DNA of 5,080 nucleotides from PVC group bacterium (GTDB taxonomy: Bacteria; Verrucomicrobiota; Kiritimatiellia; CAIKKV01; PXCX01). The position numbers and the translations under genes were made by a program. Under the pieces are notes generated by a model. That model saw nothing but the letters and a program-made list of their open reading frames with translations. It ran no database searches and was not told the DNA's origin. Of the stretch, positions 1 to 4,895 are shown one piece after another. Where the stretch lies: NCBI GenBank assembly GCA_003567575.1, contig PWZG01000392.1:1-5080 (forward strand), in the 5' to 3' direction. Every line of letters begins with the position of its first letter. The stretch's first letter is position 1.

Positions 1-311
1 AGAACTATCTGTTCTTGCTCGTCTACGCCACATTGCAGTTCGTAACCGTTCAGAACAAGAAACGTTTCCATGGAAGCATGGCCAACACGCTTGTTTCCGT
101 CGACGAACGCGTGGTTCATGATCAACGAATAGCAAAGGGCAGCGGCCTTGGTGACGAGGTCAGGATAAAGGTCCAGACCTCCGAATGCGGCGTGAGGTTG
201 ACTGACCGCGGATTCGAGAGCGCCAAGGTCCCGAACACCGGGGGCTCCGCCCGAATCGGCTAGTAGCCGTTCGTGTAAATCAAGCACTTCGGCGATGGAA
301 AGATATCGCAT
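1..311 (-). CDS. doc: Doc/Fic-family death-on-curing toxin, 3' end cut off by the window edge
   Basis: The - strand reads open from an ATG at 311 to the left edge, giving 103 residues without a stop. Doc proteins are usually about 125-130 residues, so only a short C-terminal part is missing. The protein begins MRYLSIAEVLDLHERLL and carries the signature HAFVDGNKRVGH at residues 67-78. This is the Doc form of the Fic motif (HxFxDGNKR), including the catalytic His67 and the Asp71/Asn73/Lys74/Arg75 nucleotide-binding residues. Known Doc toxins phosphorylate elongation factor Tu and stop translation. Residues 23-40 also follow the usual family pattern (glycine-rich stretch, then RDLGALESAVSQP). 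The ATG overlaps the antitoxin stop by one base (TGATG), so translation is coupled and the antitoxin comes first, as is usual. Family assignment is secure; activity and target are inferred from the family. Confidence 0.93.
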   Translation of the reverse strand, partial: MRYLSIAEVLDLHERLLADSGGAPGVRDLGALESAVSQPHAAFGGLDLYPDLVTKAAALCYSLIMNHAFVDGNKRVGHASMETFLVLNGYELQCGVDEQEQIV

Positions 312-508
312 CAGGCAAGCCGCCGATACAATTCGCGGTTCTTCGACAAGACGCGATTTGCTGCTTCGTCGAAATCGGAGTCGGGCTGGCTTATGAGATC
401 ATCAACCGATGCCGTAAGGAGTTGCTCAGGCTCAAGGCCAACGCGCCGAGCCTTTTGCCGGAGCGCATCGGCCTTCGCATCATCGATTTGCAGGGTCATT
501 GTTGTCAT
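311..508 (-). CDS. Antitoxin partner of the Doc toxin, probably ribbon-helix-helix DNA-binding type
   Basis: This is a 65-residue protein, beginning MTTMTLQIDDAKADAL and ending KNRELYRRLA. The short beta-strand-like start followed by predicted helices suits a ribbon-helix-helix DNA-binding fold. The ending resembles small antitoxins often found beside Doc toxins, and it does not look like classical Phd. The frame stays open upstream to 703, but the start at 508 is preferred. It has GGAG eight bases upstream, the resemblance to the family begins there, and the promoter lies immediately before it. A second in-frame ATG at 499 is possible. The expected role is to bind and neutralise Doc through the acidic C-terminal half and to repress its own operon through the N-terminus. 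The role is inferred from context and length; confidence that this is a real gene is high. Confidence 0.85.
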   Translation of the reverse strand: MTTMTLQIDDAKADALRQKARRVGLEPEQLLTASVDDLISQPDSDFDEAANRVLSKNRELYRRLA

Positions 509-535
509 GCTTAGATCTCCACTTGCTTGGGTTAC

Positions 536-564
536 TTTATAACATACCGATGGGTTTTGCTCAA
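536..564 (-). promoter_or_regulatory. Sigma70-like promoter of the toxin-antitoxin operon
   Basis: On the - strand a -35 box TTGAGC (559-564) and a -10 box TATAAA (536-541) are separated by exactly 17 bases. Transcription would start near 529, giving a leader of about 20 bases that contains the GGAG ribosome site before the ATG at 508. The -35 box sits inside an inverted repeat (552-567). Confidence 0.6.
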
Positions 565-567
565 CCC
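552..567. repeat. Inverted repeat GGGTT-N6-AACCC over the antitoxin -35 box
   Basis: The arms are GGGTT (552-556) and AACCC (563-567) with a six-base centre TTGCTC. A further GGGTT copy lies at 529-533. Placement over the -35 box makes it a candidate operator for autorepression by the antitoxin, but five-base arms can arise by chance. Confidence 0.35.
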
Positions 568-600
568 TTGTTTTCTTCACACAACGCCAATCTTGAGCGT

Positions 601-627
601 TTGGAGCGTAGCGGAGATACGCTCCAA
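601..627. repeat. Perfect 10-bp inverted repeat (stem-loop) in the intergenic region
   Basis: The arms TTGGAGCGTA (601-610) and TACGCTCCAA (618-627) are exact reverse complements around the seven-base centre GCGGAGA. GAGCGT also occurs directly repeated at 595-600 and 604-609. Neither strand has a T-run directly after the stem, so it is not a standard rho-independent terminator. It could be a protein-binding site, an RNA stem, or a remnant of a mobile or repetitive element. Confidence 0.7.
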
Positions 628-634
628 GACATTT

Positions 635-649
635 GTTAGTTGGACTAAC
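635..649. repeat. Second perfect stem-loop, GTTAGT-TGG-ACTAAC
   Basis: Six-base arms (635-640 and 644-649) surround a three-base loop, eight bases after the first stem-loop. On the + strand a T5 run follows only after nine further bases (659-663), too far for a textbook terminator. Its function is unknown; the close pairing with the 601-627 stem suggests the two may act together. Confidence 0.5.
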
Positions 650-699
650 CCTCGTTCGTTTTTCATGTTCATCTGTTCGGATAACATTCCGGCGGCGCG

Positions 700-849
700 T
701 CAACTATTGGTGTTGCCGATATGATTGTCCTTATCAATTAGATTAGACGCAGAATCGGCGAATTTCTTCGCTTTTCGAGCAAATGTTTGTATCCGCCTCA
801 TGAGATCGGACGGAACCGGCAAACCATTCGCTTTATCCATCCGTACCAT
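700..849 (-). CDS. Possible small protein of 49 residues, unrecognised
   Basis: A short frame runs from ATG at 849 to TGA at 700 and begins MVRMDKANGLPVPSDLMRRI. The middle (residues 18-40) is rich in Lys and Arg with an amphipathic-helix pattern. There is no signal peptide or membrane segment. AGGAG lies just upstream, one base from the first ATG. The in-frame ATG at 840 has better spacing (ten bases) and may be the true start, giving 46 residues. I recognise no family. A weak TAATAT -10-like box on the same strand is at 897-902. The frame could be chance in a noncoding stretch, but the ribosome site and the helix-like composition keep it open. Confidence 0.33.
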   Translation of the reverse strand: MVRMDKANGLPVPSDLMRRIQTFARKAKKFADSASNLIDKDNHIGNTNS

Positions 850-919
850 ACTCCTCTCAGAATGACGGGTCAAGCGCGAAAACCCGGATGCCGCGGATAT
901 TAAGAGCCTCGATGGTCAC

Positions 920-956
920 AAAAAAAACTTGCAATAATGTTCGGCGCTGCTATAAT
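920..956 (+). promoter_or_regulatory. Promoter of the sulfur assimilation operon with upstream A-tract
   Basis: The -10 box is a perfect TATAAT (951-956). A -35 box TTGCAA (929-934, four of six matches to consensus) sits 16 bases upstream. An A8 run (920-927) directly precedes the -35 box and could act as an UP-like element or bend the DNA. Transcription would begin near 963, leaving a leader of only about 30 bases, too short for a riboswitch. This is the only clear promoter ahead of the five + strand genes, which are closely packed. Confidence 0.75.
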
Positions 957-971
957 CTTAATTATCTATAG
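950..971. promoter_or_regulatory. Candidate operator: CTATA-N12-TATAG across the -10 box and start site
   Basis: CTATA (950-954) and TATAG (967-971) form an inverted repeat with an AT-rich 12-base centre containing TAATTA. It covers the -10 box and the likely start point, where a repressor would block transcription. Rrf2 regulators bind AT-rich dyads of about this size, so self-regulation by the adjacent gene is plausible. The exact site is inferred and the centre is not symmetrical. Confidence 0.35.
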
Positions 972-994
972 TTTTACTAGGGAGATGTTGCGCT

Positions 995-1438
995 GTGAAA
1001 ATATCGACTAAAGGACGTTATGGCGTGCGTTTTATGATGGATCTTGCGTTGAACGGTGTCAATACCAATGTTACGCTCAAGAAAGTCGCCGAACGGCAGG
1101 GAATATCGGAAAAATATCTGTGGCAGATCGTGACGCCGCTTAAATCGGCGGGATTGATCAGATCCGTTGCCGGCCCCGGTGGCGGTTATTCTTTAACGCG
1201 TGCTCCGGCAACCATTACGTTGCACGAGATTATTGACGTGCTTGAAGGCGATGGCGGACTGGTGGATTGCTTGCCGGCTTCATCGGTTTGTTCGCGGAGC
1301 AATTCGTGCGCGGCGCGCGAAATGTGGAAAGATGTCGAAGAACGGATCGGCAGGATTCTGGATTCGTTATCGTTACAGGATCTTGTGCAGAAACAATTGG
1401 CGCTACGGGAAAGAGAGTCATCGAATTATGTCATTTGA
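995..1438 (+). CDS. Rrf2/IscR-family transcriptional regulator, probable controller of the cys operon
   Basis: This is a 147-residue protein opening MKISTKGRYGVRFMMDLAL, the hallmark start of Rrf2 proteins such as IscR and CymR. A winged helix-turn-helix spans about residues 26-70 (helix pair near 27-52, wing GPGGGYSLTR at 60-69). A long dimerisation helix follows after about 107. Three cysteines at 92, 99 and 105 sit in the loop where IscR binds its 2Fe-2S cluster with Cys92, Cys98, Cys104 and His107. Here the spacing is C-x6-C-x5-C and the His position is Arg108, so any cluster would be ligated differently. The start is GTG at 995, with GGGAG ten bases upstream; the nearby ATG at 985 is out of frame. 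Its place as first gene, with an 11-base overlap into cysH, argues for local control of sulfate assimilation. The signal (iron-sulfur status, O-acetylserine, redox or another) is not visible. Confidence 0.92.
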   Translation: MKISTKGRYGVRFMMDLALNGVNTNVTLKKVAERQGISEKYLWQIVTPLKSAGLIRSVAGPGGGYSLTRAPATITLHEIIDVLEGDGGLVDCLPASSVCSRSNSCAAREMWKDVEERIGRILDSLSLQDLVQKQLALRERESSNYVI

Positions 1439-2159
1439 AACGCATAAATCGAGTCAGTCGGCCGCTGAATCGTTTGGTTATAAAGGAAATGGGGAAGCGG
1501 CAGACATGGTGCGCTGGGCGCTTGATCGCTTCCATCCGCGGATCGCGATTGCATCGAGCCTGGAAGATTCGGTTTTGATCCATATGGCGGCGTCCATACG
1601 TAAGGATGTCCGCGTATTTTCCCTGGATACCGGCCGTTTACCGGAGGAAACCTACGAATGCGCGGAAGCCATTGAAGAACGTCTGGGCATTCATATCGAA
1701 TGGTATTTCCCTCGCCATGAAGCGGTTGAGAAGCTGGAACGCGAGAAAGGTGTTTTTTCGTTCAGGAAAAGCCTGGAAAATCGGCGTGAATGCTGTTTCA
1801 TCCGTAAGGTTGAGCCGCTGACGCGGGCGTTAAAGGGGTTGGATGCCTGGATCACCGGTATGCGGCGCGACGAGAGCGTCACCCGGGAAACATTGGAGAA
1901 GTTTACCATCGATACGGCGCATGACGGTATTTTGAAGCTCAATCCGCTGGCCGACTGGACATCGGAGGATGTGCGCGCTTACGTGCGCGAGCATCGGCTG
2001 CCGTACAATCGATTGCGGGATCAGGGATATCCTTCGATTGGTTGTGTCTGCTGCACGCGGGCGGTTGCGCCGGGCGAAGACCCGCGTTCCGGACGTTGGT
2101 GGTGGGAGCAGCCCGAACATAAGGAATGCGGGTTACACGTTAAGAATTGGTCAATTTAA
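1428..2159 (+). CDS. cysH: Assimilatory adenylylsulfate (APS) reductase
   Basis: This 243-residue cytoplasmic enzyme reduces adenylylsulfate to sulfite and AMP with electrons from thioredoxin. The PP-loop-like segment IASSLEDSVLIH is at residues 41-52, followed by VFSLDTGRLPEETY (63-76). The iron-sulfur cysteines are Cys122-Cys123 (ECCFIRKVEPL) and Cys206/Cys209 (GCVCCTR), the pattern that binds 4Fe-4S in APS reductases and is absent from E. coli-type PAPS reductases. WITGMRRDESVTR (141-153) binds substrate, and Cys234 in KECGLH is the catalytic cysteine near the C-terminus. An additional Cys208 lies inside the CxxC pair. There is no C-terminal thioredoxin domain, so a separate thioredoxin is needed. 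The ATG at 1428 is chosen because it lies inside the end of the regulator gene and the family alignment begins there, although the frame is open further upstream. Confidence 0.96.
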   Translation: MSFETHKSSQSAAESFGYKGNGEAADMVRWALDRFHPRIAIASSLEDSVLIHMAASIRKDVRVFSLDTGRLPEETYECAEAIEERLGIHIEWYFPRHEAVEKLEREKGVFSFRKSLENRRECCFIRKVEPLTRALKGLDAWITGMRRDESVTRETLEKFTIDTAHDGILKLNPLADWTSEDVRAYVREHRLPYNRLRDQGYPSIGCVCCTRAVAPGEDPRSGRWWWEQPEHKECGLHVKNWSI

Positions 2160-2182
2160 ACAATCGACAACGAGGTAAAACA

Positions 2183-3064
2183 ATGACACATTTGGATAAA
2201 CTGGAAGCTACCAGCGTACACATTTTTCGTGAAGCATACCGGGATTTTAAAAGTCTGGTGATGTTGTGGTCGATCGGCAAGGACAGTACGGTTCTGTTGT
2301 GGTTGGCGCGCAAGGCTTTTTTCGGGCATGTCCCGTTTCCGTTGATGCATATCGATACGAGTTATAAGATCCCGGCAATGATCGAATTCCGGGATCGTCT
2401 GGCAAGGGAATTGGGGTTGGATTTGATCGTGGGTCAGAATCGGGAAGCGCTGGCGGCCAAACGCACGTTTCCCGACGGCGTGTTGCCGCGGGTTGCCTGC
2501 TGCCAGGCGCTGAAGAGCGAAGCATTGCGGCATACCCTTTCCGGTGAATGGCCGCGGCTGCGGATGGATCCGGCGAGCGGACAGTATGCTGCCGATAAGA
2601 GTTCCGAAAAATTTACCGGTGTGATCGTGGGCGCGCGCGCCGACGAGGAGGGCAGTCGTTCCAAGGAACGCTATTTCTCGGCCCGCGACCAGCAAAGCGA
2701 ATGGGATGTCGGGGATCAACCGCCGGAGTTGTGGAAACAGTATAAGACGGATTTCGCGCCGGGTACCCATGTACGCATTCATCCTTTACTCGATTGGACG
2801 GAATTGAATATATGGGAATATATCGAGCGCGAGAGTATTCCGGTGATATCGCTCTACTTCAATCAGGGCGAAGGCAAACGCTATCGTTCGCTGGGTTGTC
2901 ATCCCTGCACCAGCCCGATCGATTCCGATGCCCGTAACGTGTCGGAGGTCATCGATGAATTACGCAGCGGTAAATTCTCCGATATCGCCGAAAGATCCGG
3001 GCGCGAACAGGATAAGGAAGATAGCGGCGGGTTGGAAACATTGCGGCGTGGCGGGTATATGTAG
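2183..3064 (+). CDS. cysD: ATP sulfurylase subunit 2 (sulfate adenylyltransferase), variant with an extra cysteine quartet
   Basis: CysD transfers AMP from ATP to sulfate, forming APS, in complex with the GTPase CysN. The 293-residue protein shows the PP-loop SIGKDSTVLLWLARKAF (30-46), HIDTSYKIPAMIEFRDR (56-72), GARADEEGSRSKERYFS (150-166) and the family-typical glycine-rich tail ending RRGGYM. Length is near the usual 300. Two parts are unlike E. coli CysD. First, an extra segment of about 20 residues (roughly 120-143) precedes the GARxDEE motif. Second, cysteines at 106-107 (VACCQALKSEAL) and 239/242 (GCHPCTSPI) form a CC...CxxC set resembling that of APS reductase. The start at 2183 has GAGGT six bases upstream. 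The gene lies 23 bases after cysH and 22 before cysN. Identity is secure; an iron-sulfur cluster is only a hypothesis. Confidence 0.95.
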   Translation: MTHLDKLEATSVHIFREAYRDFKSLVMLWSIGKDSTVLLWLARKAFFGHVPFPLMHIDTSYKIPAMIEFRDRLARELGLDLIVGQNREALAAKRTFPDGVLPRVACCQALKSEALRHTLSGEWPRLRMDPASGQYAADKSSEKFTGVIVGARADEEGSRSKERYFSARDQQSEWDVGDQPPELWKQYKTDFAPGTHVRIHPLLDWTELNIWEYIERESIPVISLYFNQGEGKRYRSLGCHPCTSPIDSDARNVSEVIDELRSGKFSDIAERSGREQDKEDSGGLETLRRGGYM

Positions 3065-3086
3065 GTTGTTGGTGGGAGGTTGTTTA

Positions 3087-4895
3087 ATGAAAGATACGGA
3101 AACGAATGAAGCGATCAGTATTGTCATGGCTGGTCATGTGGATCACGGCAAGAGCACGGTGATCGGAAGGTTGCTGGCGGATATCAATGCTTTGCCGAAA
3201 GGGAAATTGGAGGAAATACGCGCGCGTTGCCGTCGGCAGGCGAAACCGTTCGAATACGCTTTTTTGCTGGATGCGCTTAAGGACGAACAGGCGCAGGGTA
3301 TTACGATTGATGCGGCGCGTTGCTTTTTCCGGACCGCCAAACGCCGTTATATTCTGATCGATGCACCCGGTCATATCGAGTTTCTCAAGAACATGATTAC
3401 CGGGGCATCGCGCGCGGAAGCCGCCTTGCTGGTAATCGACGCCCGCGAAGGTATTCAGGAAAATTCCAAGCGTCACGGGTATATGATGTCGATGCTGGGT
3501 CTGCGACAACTCGCGGTTGTCGTCAATAAAATGGATTTGGTGAAGTATGACCGCGGCGTGTTTGAGGATATTCGCAAGGAGTATGGCGATTTTTTGGAAC
3601 GGATCGGTGTGCAACCGCTGGCCTTTATTCCGGTTAGCGGCATGGGCGGCGCCAATATTGCCGAACGCGCGCCGGAAACGCCGTGGTATGACGGTCCCAC
3701 CGTGCAGGAACAGATCGATTCCTTTGAACATCGCGAGTTTCCCTCATCGCTGCCGTTCCGGTTGCCGATCCAGGATATTTACCGTTTTACGGAACATAAC
3801 GATGATCGCCGCATTGTTGCCGGGACGATCGAGACCGGGACCATCGCCGGCGGCGATGCGGTGACCTTTTTGCCGTCCGGTAAGAAATCGCGGATTAAAT
3901 CGATCGAATACTTCAACGGACCGGTTAAACAGACGGCGGCCGCCGGCGAAGCGCCGGGTTTTACGCTTGATACCCAGGTTTATATTAAGCCGGGGGAATG
4001 GATGGTCAAAGACGGCGAGCCGACCATGCATACCGGCACCCGTTTTCGGGTGAACATGTTCTGGATGGGACACGCCTCCATGATCAAGGGCAGGATCTAC
4101 AAGCTCAAGCTCGGCGCCGTCCGGTCGCCGGTAAAATTGATCGAGGTGCTGACCGTATTGGATGCGACGGAATTAACCACCGTGGCCAACAAGGAGCAGG
4201 TGGACCGTCACGATGTCGCGGAAGTGATTTTGGAAACTCCCAAACCGATTGCATTCGATACGATCGACGCCAGCGAGTATACCGGTCGGCTGGTGATTGT
4301 GGACGACTACGAAATCGCCGGCGCCGGAATTGTTCTGTCAGAGGTGGCCACGCAGGAATCGTCGTTGGAAGAACATATACGTGCGCGGGAAATTGCTTGG
4401 AAAAACAGTTCCATCGCCGCCCACCAAAGAATCAAGGCTTATGGGCACGGCGCCAAGTTCGTGGTTTTCAGCAGCCTCGATACAGCCGTGGGCGAGCGCT
4501 TCGCCCGTGCTTTGGAACGGGATCTGTTCGATAAACATTTCAAGGCATATTATCTCGGCATGGAAAATGTAGCGCGCGGACTGGATGCGGATTTACAGAT
4601 TCCCGGCGAGTTGCGTGACGATCATATCCGGCGCCTGGGCGAGCTGGCCAGAATCCTTACCGATTCGGGGCAGATATTCATTACCTCCATTTCCAACGTG
4701 GATGATTACGACCTTAAAATGCTGGAGCTGTTGAATAGTCCCAACGAAATTCTGACTATCCATGTGGGAGAAAACCGGTTCGACAACTTTCAGCCCACAC
4801 TCCAGCTTGATGCGGAATCGGACACTGCGGCGGGAATCGAGGCCGTGTGCGATTTGTTGCGGGCCAAGAATGTGATTCTGGATTATCAGATATGA
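3087..4895 (+). CDS. cysN: ATP sulfurylase subunit 1 (GTPase) fused to a degenerate APS kinase-like domain
   Basis: CysN hydrolyses GTP to drive APS synthesis by CysD. In this 602-residue protein the GTPase motifs are intact: GHVDHGKST (16-24), QGITID (70-75), DAPGH (92-96), NKMD (147-150) and a G5-type SGM (184-186). EF-Tu-like beta-barrel domains follow to about residue 425. Stand-alone CysN is about 475 residues, and CysN-CysC fusions (NodQ type) about 630. The last roughly 175 residues look like CysC but are decayed. Where APS kinase has GLSGAGKS, this protein has SSLDTAVGE (463-470 region), with Gly469 in place of the Walker lysine. DGDNVRHGL is replaced by GMENVARGL (491-499). The lid segment rich in CExRDPKGLY is missing. 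The kinase is therefore probably inactive. The start at 3087 has a strong GGGAGGT six bases upstream. The stop overlaps the next gene's ATG (ATGA). Confidence 0.93.
   Translation: MKDTETNEAISIVMAGHVDHGKSTVIGRLLADINALPKGKLEEIRARCRRQAKPFEYAFLLDALKDEQAQGITIDAARCFFRTAKRRYILIDAPGHIEFLKNMITGASRAEAALLVIDAREGIQENSKRHGYMMSMLGLRQLAVVVNKMDLVKYDRGVFEDIRKEYGDFLERIGVQPLAFIPVSGMGGANIAERAPETPWYDGPTVQEQIDSFEHREFPSSLPFRLPIQDIYRFTEHNDDRRIVAGTIETGTIAGGDAVTFLPSGKKSRIKSIEYFNGPVKQTAAAGEAPGFTLDTQVYIKPGEWMVKDGEPTMHTGTRFRVNMFWMGHASMIKGRIYKLKLGAVRSPVKLIEVLTVLDATELTTVANKEQVDRHDVAEVILETPKPIAFDTIDASEYTGRLVIVDDYEIAGAGIVLSEVATQESSLEEHIRAREIAWKNSSIAAHQRIKAYGHGAKFVVFSSLDTAVGERFARALERDLFDKHFKAYYLGMENVARGLDADLQIPGELRDDHIRRLGELARILTDSGQIFITSISNVDDYDLKMLELLNSPNEILTIHVGENRFDNFQPTLQLDAESDTAAGIEAVCDLLRAKNVILDYQI

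Larger units (their letters stand above)
509..994. other. Intergenic region between the toxin-antitoxin pair and the sulfur operon
   Basis: Apart from the doubtful 49-codon frame at 700-849, this 486-base stretch has no convincing gene on either strand. It carries the divergent promoters of the two operons at its two ends (536-564 and 929-956), two stem-loops in 601-649, and an A-tract at 920-927. No tRNA, CRISPR repeat or insertion-sequence end was seen. Its base composition is more AT-rich near 720-790 and 918-980 than the flanking genes. Confidence 0.7.

Noticed and set aside
15..263. Open frame of 82 codons on the + strand at the left end
   Set aside because: It lies antisense to the Doc toxin, which has a diagnostic catalytic motif; the + strand product resembles nothing.
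590..660. Integron attC site formed by the GTTAG/CTAAC and stem-loop sequences
   Set aside because: The core sites do not fit GTTRRRY and RYYYAAC in the right arrangement, and no integrase or second cassette is seen.
601..663. Rho-independent terminator
   Set aside because: No T-run directly follows either stem on either strand; the T5 at 659-663 is nine bases away from the second stem.
509..703. N-terminal extension of the antitoxin frame up to 703, giving 130 residues
   Set aside because: The extra 65 residues have cysteine-rich, low-likelihood composition, run through the two stem-loops and the promoter, and have no good ribosome site. The start at 508 has one.
963..994. Riboswitch in the operon leader
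   Set aside because: The leader after the predicted start point is only about 30 bases, too short for any known sulfur-related riboswitch.
985..1011. Cysteine-containing leader peptide of eight codons before the regulator
   Set aside because: The purine-rich ribosome site abuts its ATG with no spacing, and the frame overlaps the GTG start of the regulator. It is more likely chance.
1200..1427. Earlier in-frame start for cysH
   Set aside because: The upstream part overlaps the regulator coding region in another frame and matches no APS reductase N-terminus.
1428..2159. CysH as a PAPS reductase
   Set aside because: The four iron-sulfur cysteines are typical of APS reductases and are absent from E. 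coli-type PAPS reductases. No functional APS kinase is visible in the window.
4374..4892. Active bifunctional CysN-CysC (NodQ-type) enzyme
   Set aside because: The Walker A lysine and glycines, the DGDN motif and the lid segment are all lost, so kinase activity is not expected.
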